From NCBI RefSeq assembly GCF_011745365.1, contig NW_024468911.1, positions 1,234,759-1,298,758 of the forward strand: 64,000 nucleotides of DNA, in the 5' to 3' direction. The stretch comes from Cryphonectria parasitica EP155. Its lineage: Eukaryota; Ascomycota; Sordariomycetes; Diaporthales; Cryphonectriaceae. Positions 1-10,518 of this stretch are shown here, one piece after another. The position numbers and the translations under genes are program-made. Numbering within the stretch: the first letter of the stretch is position 1; every line of letters begins with the position of its first letter. The notes under the pieces are model-generated. The model saw only the letters and a program-made list of their open reading frames with translations, was not told the origin of the DNA and made no database searches.

Positions 1-1578
1 AGAGACAATGATCTAGAGGAGGCACGGAAACACCTGAATGACAAAGATGGGAAAATCAGCGAGATGGAGGCTGAGGTGCTGAGGCTGAAGGCGCAGACTG
101 GTGACGCAGAGACCATGGCCATAATACGGCGGGAGCTGTCAGAGCAGGTTGCGCATATTCGAACTCTCGAGGCCACGAATCGGGAGCAGCTGACAGAGTT
201 GAGACACCTGCGCCAGTCGCACAAGGCGGTGGCCATCGTCGAGGAGGAAAAAGCGTCGCTTCAGCGTAAGCTGGAAGACGCCGAGACCACCAAGGCTGAG
301 CTAGCCTCGGAGCGATGGCAGCGAGAGCGTCTCGAGGCCGAGCGTCATGCTTGGTCTGCGTATCTCGAGCGTGAGGGCCAGGCAGAATTCGACTCGCCCG
401 AGGGCGTGGCTCGCGCCCTCGTACAAGAACGCATCAACTCGGCCTCGCTTTTAGAGAAAGTCGGTTCAGTCCAGGTCCAGCTTGCTGAGCGCGACGCCAC
501 GATGGAGAGCTTTGAGACAGAGAAGGCTGGTCTTTTGTCGCAAATCGAGAAGCTCAAAGCAAATGGAGGGGGTGGATCTGCCGACAAGGCCCGACAGAGG
601 CTAGAGCGACAGCGCGCTCTAGCGGAGAAGGAGTCGAGGCTGCTGCGCGAGCAGCTCAAGATGTACGAATCCGAGGATGCCACATTCCAGCCTGATAAGT
701 TTGACGAAGAGAAGGGTCAGCGTATACAGAAACTTGAAGAGCTGGTCGACGAATACAAGGCCGAGGTCAAGACCCTGGAGAGTCAGATGGCCTACCTTGA
801 GTCATCGTTCAACGGTCCGGCGGCTGTCGCAGGTACCAAGCGTCCTGCACCGACGGACGAAGAGTCGCCTCAACATGCGCAGATTGGTCAGTTAGCTCGC
901 AAGAACCGTATCCTACAGGATGACCTGGACTCTCTCAGGACCAAGTTCAAGGTAATCGAGAAGGAGCTGTCGGTGGCTCGGGACCAACTGGCGGCTGCCA
1001 GGCGTTCTTCCAGCGTGCGCGTCCTCGAACTGCGCGACAACCCAACTGCGAGACACGAAGCGGTCAAGCAGGCTACCATCGATGAGCTCCGGACCGAGAA
1101 CGAGCAGCTGCGAACGCTGGTACATGACGGGGAAAGTGGCATCACCTCTTTCCAGGTAGTGCCTGTATCCACGCTCGTCGCGCTCCAACGCGATGTGGAA
1201 AACGCTAAAAAGGAGACTGCGTCCGCCAAAAAGCAGTGTCAACGTCTGAAGGAAGTATGGAAGGACAAGTCTGACGAGTTCAAGGAGGCCGTCTTTGCCC
1301 TCCTGGGCTGGCACGTCACCTTCATCCCCACCAACAAGATGCGGGTGGAATCGGTCTATTACGCCTCCGAGACTGACGAGCATGAGCGTTCCATTACATT
1401 TGATGGCGATCGAGGATCCATGAAATTTGGCGGCGGCCCCAGGAGCGAGTTTGCCATGAAGCTGTCGGATCTGACTAAGTATTGGGTCCGCGAGAAGAAC
1501 TGCATTCCTGGCTTCTTGGCCGCGCTCACTCTCGAGTTTTATGAGCAAGCTGTGCAAGAGGGACGAGCATTGCAATAA
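1..1578 (+). CDS. mad1: Spindle assembly checkpoint protein Mad1, 3' part (5' end outside window)
   Basis: Mad1 is the coiled-coil scaffold at kinetochores and nuclear pores that recruits and converts Mad2 in the spindle checkpoint. The frame is open from base 1, so the gene begins upstream; 525 residues are visible. Almost all is charged heptad-type coiled coil. A Mad2-interaction motif is visible at 1018-1044 (RVLELRDNP, fitting the K/R-V-L-x5-P pattern of human Mad1). An RLK motif, the Bub1-contact motif of the family, lies at 1243-1251 (CQRLKEVW context). The last 110 or so residues (FALLGWHVTF to EFYEQAVQEG) match the globular RWD-like C-terminal domain. A short Gly-rich break and a KRPAPTDEE segment interrupt the coils. 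No intron is visible. Identification is from motif order and the conserved C-terminus. Confidence 0.93.
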   Translation, partial: RDNDLEEARKHLNDKDGKISEMEAEVLRLKAQTGDAETMAIIRRELSEQVAHIRTLEATNREQLTELRHLRQSHKAVAIVEEEKASLQRKLEDAETTKAELASERWQRERLEAERHAWSAYLEREGQAEFDSPEGVARALVQERINSASLLEKVGSVQVQLAERDATMESFETEKAGLLSQIEKLKANGGGGSADKARQRLERQRALAEKESRLLREQLKMYESEDATFQPDKFDEEKGQRIQKLEELVDEYKAEVKTLESQMAYLESSFNGPAAVAGTKRPAPTDEESPQHAQIGQLARKNRILQDDLDSLRTKFKVIEKELSVARDQLAAARRSSSVRVLELRDNPTARHEAVKQATIDELRTENEQLRTLVHDGESGITSFQVVPVSTLVALQRDVENAKKETASAKKQCQRLKEVWKDKSDEFKEAVFALLGWHVTFIPTNKMRVESVYYASETDEHERSITFDGDRGSMKFGGGPRSEFAMKLSDLTKYWVREKNCIPGFLAALTLEFYEQAVQEGRALQ

Positions 1579-1835
1579 CTTGGACGCTGAACAAGTCGGG
1601 ATCCACGATCCTCTGCATTGAGATGGGCACCCCGTTGTCACCTCTACATACGAGATAGCTGCATCGCACGTGGGCCCCTCTCTTGCTTGCCCTGTGTACA
1701 CGACAATGCAACAAGAGCAAGCAAGTCATCTGATCATGAGACCACCAACGCTGTACCGTGAAGTCTTGAGAGTTCACTGAGATCTGATCTGCCACAAGAA
1801 ATCTATCTACTGGGCCATGGCCGGGTCTTCGTCCG

Positions 1836-3681
1836 TCATATTTCAACAGCAGAAAAAGATGAGCCATACCACCCTGGCCCTCCAACCACACTATAATTTT
1901 CCGGATGCAGACCCGAAAACTCTACCCAACCCGTACCACTGGCACACTCCCACGAAGCTGCCTCCGCCGGATCACCGCTGCCTTTGTACCTATTGACAGA
2001 CGGCCACGGACACAAGTCGAGAAATCTGACGTACTCGGCCGAGTTCACCACGGCCGAGCTCGACGCATTCACAGGGTACGTACTCGCCGCGTGCAGGACA
2101 TCTGGGGCCGTACCGTTCTCAACCCATGCACGGAGCTGGCCGATCGCATCCGTTGGGATGACGCCCGTACCCGAGCCGCAGTGGCCCACGCCGGGGGAAT
2201 AGAACTGCCGATAGAAATTGGCAGCGGACGGATCGATGGCGAGTATCTTCTGGTAGTAAAACATAGTGCCCTGAGGATTAATCGTGCCGTCAGCCAGCCC
2301 CTGCCAGGTGATGATCTTGCCGCCATGGCGCTTGAAGGGGGCGAGGTCAGGGGAGGCGCTGCCCATGATCGAGTCATACTGGAGGTGTCCCTGAAGAAAG
2401 ATGTCTTGACGGATGCAGGAGGTTAGCGATGGTCAATCGTCCAGCGACAATTGGGGCTCGGCCATGAACAAAAGAGAAAGGGGGCAAGGGGTGCTCAAAC
2501 ATCGTACCCGCGAACTCAGCGTACGAGACATTGGCCGTGTCAAAACCCAGGTCTTTAGCTATGAAGCCACGAATCCAGGAATCGGCTACAGTAAATGACT
2601 GCGCTGTTTCATTGCCCTCGATGTTTGGCGCCGTGTTGGAGAAATTGGCTCCCTTGACGAGCCCATACCAAAGCACCTCGCCCTCGGGTGTCCTTGGCCC
2701 GTCCAAGATCTTGTCCACCACGTCCGCAGCCCTCTGGCTGAACATTCCACTCGAACTGCCGTTGACGGACGCGCAGGTATAGCGTTGCCCCACGAGCCCC
2801 TGCGCGGTGAATGTGCACAATGACGGTGCAGACACAATACCATCGACCAGCCCATCAAGCGCATCGCACGCCTCGACCACCTGCGCCGCCACAAACGCGA
2901 GCTCGCACGGCTGTGGCACGTATCCTTCGTTGTTCTGCACGGTGTACGGCCACTGCTGTGCCATGGTGAAATCGTTCCATTGGATTGCCGGCGCGTCGGC
3001 CAGCACGCCGTCCCAGTCAGCAGGGTAGTACTGCGCCGCGGCCAGACCCTGCCGCCCGCCTGTGCTACAGCCGTTCCAGTAGGCGCGGTCAGGTCCCCTC
3101 TCGCTGCTGCTGCTGCTGCTACCGTTGCCGCCGCCATAGAAGCTTGTGCTGAGCGCCCTGCCCAGCCCGGCCAGGTCGTGCACCGAGCGCCGCGCAAAGT
3201 TGAGCAGGAGGACTTGGTCAGCGTTGCCGGGCGAGACAAGAGCCCACCCTGAGGCGTCCTGGCTGGAATTTGGATCAGACGTTGGCAAGCCTGCGTCCGT
3301 CGCACCGATGCTGTACCCTATGGCCGTCTGGCTTGCACCAGCCGTCAACGTCCCCGCCGCGTAGCCGCCACCACCGATGCCCTGGAACACGCGGTTCCAC
3401 GGCGTGGAGATAGGAAGAGCGAAGAAATTGTTCACGAGGTCCCCCGCCCCAGGGTGCGTGAGGCTGATGGTAACGTAGCAGATGTCGTTGCCGGGGATGT
3501 CCTGCCAATCGTCAATGGGGTACGCCGTGATGCTGAGGATCTGGGCGCCAAAGACGGTTGGCGAGGGGATGGTATTGTTGGCACAGTCCAGGATGGCGAA
3601 GACTGTGTCTGGGAGGAGGAGGAAAAAGAAGAAGAGGAAAAGGAGGAGGTGGAAAGACGTAATGGAAGTATTGAATCGCAT
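1836..3681 (-). CDS. Secreted tannase / feruloyl esterase family hydrolase
   Basis: Predicted extracellular carboxylesterase of the tannase family (Pfam tannase type), hydrolysing gallate or ferulate esters of plant material. Exons 3681-2508 and 2404-1836 (intron 2507-2405, GTACGA...CTAAC...AAG) give 580 residues. I chose the ATG at 3681 (A at -3) because a signal peptide follows (MRFNTSITSFHLLLF then an F/L-rich core); ATGs at 3687 and 3705 are alternatives. The nucleophile motif GCSTGGRQG is present, followed by a calcium-site segment DALDGLVDGIV. After the intron come IFLQGHLQYDSIMG, the Asp segment GGKIITWQGLAD and the His segment GVGHCGSGTG. This is the Cys-Ser plus His-Cys arrangement in which neighbouring cysteines bridge the catalytic residues. 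Several N-glycosylation sequons (NGS, NFS, NVS, NYS) fit secretion. Substrate (tannin versus feruloyl sugar) cannot be told from the sequence. Confidence 0.9.
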
Positions 3682-4677
3682 GTTCATGCCCTGGACCAAA
3701 ATCATCCACAATGGAATTTTCTTTCTCTGTGTATTGACTCCTCACAAACGGCTTCTCTAGGTGATCATCTAAGGGTAGCCTCGAAGGGGCAATTATCTTC
3801 TTCTGCCGAACTACTTACTCCACCCCATACTTGTACTCTTTCGCAGTCCTATTCTCGATCGCTTCTTGTCCCACATCCGCCCCCGCCCTTCAAATATCCC
3901 CCTCCTCTCGGCCGGTCGTGTCGTCATGCATGCCTTGCCGTCGTTAATTCTTCGGGAGAGGCGTGAAATTACCTCCTACCCCGCCCGTAGAATCTCACTC
4001 ACGTCGTGTATTTCCACTCACTGCATGCAAGGCCGGGAGTTGGGGGGACGGGGTCTGTTGGGCTTTGTGGAGGAGGGGAGATCGGCAAATGGGGAAGCAT
4101 GGAAAACGGTTGGAGTAGCAGTTCTTGTTGCATGAAGCCTGGGAGGTTTTTTTTCACCTTCGGTTTTGTCCTGTCTGATTGAGCAGTAAGTTAATGGATT
4201 TAATAGAACAGGAATTAATTCTTGGTATATGCAATCAATTTTTTTCTCTCATCTGGTGGTTTTGATATTATCTCTTTCTTGACCCCTTCCCCACCCCGTA
4301 TTCCCCTTTCTTGACCCCTTCCCCGCCGCGTGACGCATTCTCGTCCCAACCCTTTTAAATTACTCTCACAATGTACAAATAGAAAATGGTATATGATGGT
4401 AGGAGTGGTTGAGTCAAACACAGAGATGTCTCGTGCCCTTCAGGGACATGTCCAATGCATGAATGCAAAAAAAAAAAAAAAAAAGGAAAAGAGAAGAAGG
4501 GGGTAATAAACCAACACGACCTGCCAGATTGGTCCCAGAGAAACCTCACATGCCCCATCAATATACAACATCCTGGCCTTCCCCGGATATAGAGCCGGCT
4601 TGTAGAAGTCGATCCAATGGGTGAGACCTTTTCTCTTTTATCAAATCATCTTATCCGACTGCCCAGCCAGTACAGCA
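3682..4677. other. Intergenic region upstream of the esterase
   Basis: No convincing gene. It holds an A18 run at 4467-4484 and an imperfect duplication in which TTTCTTGACCCCTTCCCC occurs at 4275-4292 and again at 4307-4324. Pyrimidine-rich blocks around 3870-3910 lie within likely esterase promoter DNA. The right part is 3' flank of the Syp1 gene. Confidence 0.6.
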
Positions 4678-7600
4678 TTACTTCGCTTCGTACTTGCCGC
4701 TCACAATCTTCCTCACCAGCGGCACATCATGCCAGCTGGCCCCCTTTGGAGAAGCTACGGCGCTCTCGTCCGCAAACGGGTCATCTTCGGTGTCCTCTCC
4801 ACTGTCATCTGTGGCCTTCTCCTTGCCCTTGCTCTCACCCCGTCTGCTGATGGAGATGCCTCCGTGGGTGCCTTCGTCACCAGGCGCGCTCGAGCTGATG
4901 TATTCCCACCTAGCCTCGATAGTTCCGGGTCTTGGCTGGGCATTTTCGGCACCAATCACCCTGCATACAATCTTTTGCCAGCCGTCGTCACCAGAGCTAA
5001 GAGACACATCGCCTATGCGCCAGTAGACAAGGTGTTTCTCCTTCAGGTGCGTTCCTGCAGGTTTCGTCTGCACACCGCTCGCCCTTGCGCCCTCATATGT
5101 CGCAACGAACGTCAGTCCCTTGAGGACCACCGCCTTCGAGCTGTGCAGGAACTCAGGGTTGAGCTTGTATTGCAGCAGGAGCCCGAGCTTATCCTGACCT
5201 GGCTTCCACGCTGACTGGATGAGTAGCGGGCAGTGAGTTGCAAAGTCAGATGTAGGTTCCTCCGCATGCACACGGTAGGTAAAGCCCGGGGTCGCAGTCC
5301 TGGAGGGGATATGTGCGAGATCGAGAAGGAACTCATCCGGTGAGGGGGTGCTGGAGACAAAGATTCGGTTGGGTCCTATGGCTTCCAAACTAGGGAAATC
5401 ATTGATGCGTATGGTCTCGCGCGCTAGACGTCTTGTCAGCATCGAATACAGGCAGGCAGCGGCTGTAGACTCTGTTAGGACCGACGACGTTAACTTACCT
5501 TCAGAGATGGTCCCGTCCCCGTTGTACGCAAATGCTATCTCTCCATTAATCTTCACAGACTTGAGCACGCCCTCCTCAAAGGTTGCCGAAACCGTCTCGA
5601 CGATACTCGAGTTCAGACCAGGCGCAGTGAGATCCGGGTGCTTGCCGTGCAGAAAACTCCCAAGGCTGCCTGCACTCCTGATCGACTGCGTGTCGCTGGT
5701 GGCGGTCCCACTAGCCTCGCTTGCCAACGTGTGAATGGCAGAGGGTTTCGAGCTCATGCTGCTGCTTGCACCGTGCAGCGCTGGGGACGGGGGCAAATTT
5801 TGTGTTGGTTCAGCGACGACCGACAGAGACCCTGAAGCATCCACTGAGGGCAACTGGGTATTTGTCGGCATGTAGATCGTATTTCGCACATCCCTGCGAC
5901 CACGAACGGTACCTGTGCGTCGAGAGGGCATTACGCCAAGAGAGCTCGCAACATTGGCTATGGCGGCCTTGCTTTCATCAGGGTCCTCTTCGGCGATCGG
6001 GCTGTTTTGTATGTTCAGCTTGAAGAGCTGGTCATGCTCCTCTCCCATCTCGCCTGCTGCCTCCCTCTGTGCCTGGGATATTGGGTCGTTGGCAGCAGGT
6101 GGTATCGTGAACCCATCCTGGTCTTTGGTGGGCACGCCCTCCTTGTTCAGGTGGGACGGCGGTGGGCCTGGAGGAGCGTCGAATATCTCCTCTGCAGTGG
6201 CGCCGTTAAGAATTTCCGTAGCGGGCGTTGCTGGTGTCCCGGTGGAAATAGTAGCGTTTGCGCCGTGGGTCCCGTTCGTTGTGGCCGCTGCTGGTTCCGG
6301 CTCCAGAGGCTTGGGCAGCCCTGGTGTATCAGGAGCCTCCGCCAGTGAGTCCAGCCTGTTTGCGCTCGAGCCGGCCAAATTGCTAGAAGACGCATTTGGC
6401 GACAATCGACCATGACTGCTCGACGCACGGTTGAAGGGGCCGTTGTTCTTGCCCGGAGAGAGCTGACCGAACCCGCCGTGTACGCTCTGGCGCCGGCGGC
6501 CAAAGACTGTTCCGATTCGACTGCGCAACTTAGATTCTAATTGGGTGGTCAGTACCGTTGCGTGGCATGGCTTGTTTGCCCTCTAGGTGTTCTGAATACA
6601 TACCAGTCTTCTCTTCGCCCGGCATAGAATGGACACTCCGATTATCCTCATGCTGAGAGAAAGGTATTGGGGGCGGTGCGAGGCCCGAGTCTGCAGTTGA
6701 GGGAGGCTGGGCGTGAGTGGACGTTGACTGCCTCGTCATAGTGGATGGTCTCTCCGTCAACGCGGGCCTCTTCTCGACCTTCGGCTTCCCTGCCGTAACT
6801 CTGGACACAAAATTCTCGACCTCCCGCGCGGTATCGGCCTCCACAATCGTCGCCAAAGCGTCGTTCGCAGCGGCTCGCAACCTGTCCGACTGATCGACTT
6901 CATGTGTTTCGAGTTGCGTGAGCACATCTCGGAGGTGGTTACAACGCTGCTCGTCAAGAGCTTGCAGTGTCTCGAGGATAAAAGGGGCTTGTGACTCCCA
7001 TTGCGACGAGGCGGATTCCAGTCTTGCGGTGGCGGTGTCCACCTTGAGGGCGCTGGCCTTGCCACCTTTCTTGGACAGCTTGTCGACCTTCTCACGCGCA
7101 TCGTCTAATTCCTTGGCAATTGTCGATAGGTTCATGGACATTGTCTGCATGTTTTGAACTTCTTTGCGATTTTGAAACTGGCGCAAGGCATGCTCGACAT
7201 CCTTCTCGATCCGCTGGGCAAACAGGTGATGTGATGCGGCAATTGCGTCGGTAGAGCGGAGGACCTTGTCCCACGAGGGCTGGAAGATACTGCGAGATAC
7301 AGACAAGAGGCGTCAGTCCCTCCCTCCAGGTGTGGTCACGGGGCTCAATTACGGGCTCTGAGGACTCACCCTAGCTCAGACCCGGAGTTGGGCACCTTGA
7401 ACATAAGCAGCTTCTTGAGCCCAGCAACATATTGGTCTTCGACACGTCGGCGCTCCTGCAATTCAGTTGTTCAGTGATCATATCCTAGGCCTGCAGTGCG
7501 GCGCTCGGTCTGTCTTGTTTGCCAGGGTCTCTCTTGTCATACCTGAAGCCAGTCTGCGATTTCGGTGTTGACTTTGCCAATGCGCCTCAAGCGCTCATTG

Positions 7601-7821
7601 ACAACCTGGTTTGCCTGACCAGGCGACAAATTTGCCTGCACCAGAGAGGAAAACATTAGCAGATAACCTTCAAGGGCCGACTGCGATACCGGCGCGTGCC
7701 GTCGTCGAGGGACTTTTGAAACCGGCGCGTCGCACCAGCAATGACCTGATCCCGCCCGTCATGGCCAATTGAGGGAGCTTACCAGCATAGCCGGGTACTC
7801 TGATCTCTGAAGGTCATCCAT
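4678..7821 (-). CDS. syp1: Endocytic adaptor Syp1 (F-BAR plus mu-homology domain, muniscin family)
   Basis: Early-arriving endocytic adaptor that binds curved plasma membrane through an F-BAR domain and cargo or Ede1 through a C-terminal mu-homology domain. Six exons: 7821-7783, 7635-7543, 7455-7370, 7289-6604, 6536-5499, 5423-4678, totalling 895 residues with consistent phases. The N-terminus reads MDDLQRSEYPAML, then SPGQANQVVNERLRRIGKVN and IADWLQERRRVEDQYV, the typical Syp1 F-BAR start; an in-frame ATG at 7830 would add three residues. F-BAR spans about residues 1-230, followed by a disordered Ser/Pro-rich linker with a GTVFGRRRQSVHGGFGQLSP element, and a muHD of about 290 residues containing INGEIAFAYNGDGTISE and ETIRINDFPSLEAIGPNRIF. 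The last intron (5498-5424, GTAAGT...TAG) is 75 nt with no stop in frame, so a retained form would still be translatable. Confidence 0.93.
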
Positions 7822-9142
7822 GGCTGCCATCAATGTTGTGTGCTTGTCGCGAAGTTGGCGTTGGCGATTTCAGGGGGGAGAAATTGCCAGAGGACTCAAT
7901 TCATCGGGGGGGCATTCGTATGGCTGCCTCGGCTCGTTCGGCAAATGGGGGAGGAAATAAAAGGTCGACAGGATGCACAGGCGTTGAGGCCGTTCTTGAA
8001 GGGACAAGACTGAGACGCTTGTTTCAGAGGGGCGAGATTCGTGGGAGGAGCAATGTTGCGATGCGTCGTCAAGCTGCGCTGCGGAGTATGGTCAGGTACA
8101 TTGGAATGGTCAGATGGCCCGCCTCATCTGGACGAGGGCTGGGCCCGCAAGAGGGCAGCAGGCATACATACGGACCAGTGCAAAAAGCGCCAGTGGCCCC
8201 CAGAAACGGAAAGGTAGGCCGCAGTAAATCCTGGCGTGTGACGGCGACCTTGTGGCTCTGGAAATATAGAATTCGAGAAAGGAAGGGAAGATACGATGCT
8301 GGGTGGAGGTGGTATGGTAAAGTTGAGGCAGTCCTCGAGGAGTAGCAGCAGATTGTTGGAAATGGGTTCATCAAAACCCAAGCCCATAGATGCCATCCGA
8401 GATGGATGGGAACCGAATCAGGGTTAAGGTAGCTTAGGTAGGTACTGTGTACCTCAAGGCAAGGGTCATAGGCTGACAGGCACTGTAAAATTGGGGAAAT
8501 TCAGGGAACAAGGGAACTCAACGTACTGAGCGTGCAAGGACGGGAGCAGAAGCCACCTACAGCAGCCGTTTTTAGTCATACTTTTGTAGCTGCTGTGACT
8601 GCCGAGGCCCCCGCTATTTCAGCACCAGCCACTGCAAAAAGGCGCAAGGAACAGTGCTCTACTGCATAGTACTATGTGTTGTAGGGGTCTTGTTACTGTG
8701 ACAGGGACAGCCTGGGGCTCTGATGTCACCCATGCACCAAGAAATTTGGGGTATGCTGTGGCAGGGGGGTTAGGGTTTGTCCTTTTGTCCCTTCTTCTAT
8801 TCTTTCCTTCTCTTCTCTTCCAATCTCCTACTTCGCGATTTCGGACAGCTAATAGGTTTAAACTCTCTCCTGACATGCTCTCCCATGCCCTGAATTGTAA
8901 ATGCTTCACAAGAACCATGTTAGACATGTGAGGGACAAGCCTTTGTTCTGTACATGAGCCAGGGAACGAGGCCCCATTTGCAGCTCCACTGCCCCAGAAC
9001 GACTGGAGGAGCCGACATTCACCCTCTATGGTTACACCAGCACAAGTTCATGCACCTTACCGCCTGGAAGACGCACAAAGTAGGGGGAAAGCAGAATGAT
9101 CTAGAGCTCAACACACTGAGCTAGCCTGTCCAGAACTCTGTC
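7822..9142. other. Divergent intergenic region between Syp1 and the kinase gene
   Basis: No gene seen. It should contain both promoters and the Syp1 5' leader. A TAGCTTAGGTAGGTACTGTG element sits near 8430-8450, and pyrimidine-rich DNA at 8778-8830. Open frames here lack any recognisable protein signature. Confidence 0.55.
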
Positions 9143-10518
9143 ATGGATGCGCAACAAGACTGGCGGACCTCACTCAGAGCGTCTGAACGGTACGACAATA
9201 TTCAGAATATGTGAGTGGTAAATAATTGCTCTTTTGGCCGTCCTAGGAACCCCTCTAACCAAGTGTGGCTCGAGCCAGCCAGCGAGCACTCGCATCCAAT
9301 CCGGAACTCGCGGTTGGCAAAACTCCCTTTGTCATTGAAGATGAGGTCTACAGGTCTTCCGCTTCACGCGTCAGTCCTAGCACCTTCCCTACTATTATGT
9401 TCTGTGCTGACTGGCACACACAGGACGAGTATGATGCTGCTTGCGACATTTCTCAGTCCTTGCAGTCCAGAGTCCTGGAGCCCACAGTGATCTCACCACC
9501 TTCACCACCGTTTATGAACAGCCATGGTACCGATGTCCATGTCGATGTCGAAGAGGCGTCAGGCGAGAGGATAGGACCCTATCGAAATTGCCAATACATT
9601 GCCAGCGGTGTCACAGCCGAGGTGTACCGCTGCGGAGACCGTGCCTTGAAGGTCGTCACCGAGACACACAATATTGCGCCTCACGATCCCTTCCGCGAGG
9701 CCAAGATTCTCGCCCAGCTAAAGAGACCCTGCATACCACTTCTAGAGACCTTCCGCGATCATGAACAACGCTTCACCCTCGTCTTCCCTTACATGCCTCT
9801 GACACTGTCCGGGCTGCTTGATAGCGGACCCCTAGAGAGTGCCCAGATCCGCACCATCTTCACGGATCTGTTCGAGGCGCTCAAGAACATCCACAGCCAG
9901 GGCATAATCCATCGTGACATCAAGCCGCAGGCCATCCTCCTGGAAGCCCCTCATGGTCCGGCCTACCTATCTGATTTTGGCACGGCATGGCACCCCGAGT
10001 TGTCTTTGCATACTGAGTCGGCCCATGATAAGATCCTGGACATCGGGACCGGCCCTTACCGTGCGCCCGAAGTCCTCTTCGGCAACAAGTCTTACGGTAC
10101 TGCGGTCGACATGTGGGGTGCAGGATGTATGCTGGCCGAGTGTGCGCGCCGTCCACCCCGGACGCTGTTCGAATCCAGAGCTGTCCACGAGGACGGGAAT
10201 CAGTTAGGCTTGATTTTGAGTATATTCAAAACCATCGGCACTCCTACAAGAGAGACATGGCCCGAGGCACAAAGCTTCAAGACGCCACCATTTGATTTCT
10301 ACCAAGTCTTTCAAGGCCAACCTTGGAACGTCATTCTAGGAGGTGTGGACGAGGGCTGGGCCGATATCGTCAAGAAGATGGTGAGATACGACTCGACACG
10401 GATGACGGCTGCCAAGGTAAGTCGCCTGCTCTTCTGGTCAAATACCTCTCTATAGACTGTTAACTGACCTGCCCAGGCTCTCGAGCACCCATATATGAAA
10501 CTTGATGAGTCATCCTGA
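9143..10518 (+). CDS. CMGC-type serine/threonine protein kinase, Csk1-like, with altered catalytic loop
   Basis: Most like the Csk1/CAK-activating branch of CDK-related kinases. Exons 9143-9210, 9264-9369, 9424-10416 and 10477-10518 give 402 residues; the start MDAQQDWRTSLRASERYDNI resembles the N-terminus of fungal Csk1-type proteins. The nucleotide loop is degenerate (IASGVTAEVY). The beta-3 lysine lies in RALKVV (about residue 134), HRD about 221-223, DFG about 242-244, and the P+1 region reads GTGPYRAPEVLFG. The Mg-binding asparagine of HRDxKPxN is replaced: HRDIKPQAILL has Ala (GCC, 9931-9933). AAC or AAT to GCC needs at least two changes, so a single read error is unlikely. Intron 2 (9370-9423, 54 nt, GTCAGT...CTGAC...CAG) keeps frame without a stop. 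The C-terminal exon encodes only ALEHPYMKLDESS. Kinase fold is certain, catalytic competence is not. Confidence 0.85.

Noticed and set aside
1905..2426. 173-codon plus-strand frame opposite the esterase C-terminal exon
   Set aside because: Antisense to a region with catalytic His and Asp motifs of the tannase family.
7833..8345. 170-codon plus-strand frame between Syp1 and the kinase
   Set aside because: Lies antisense to the likely Syp1 leader, Arg/Gly-rich, no family signature.
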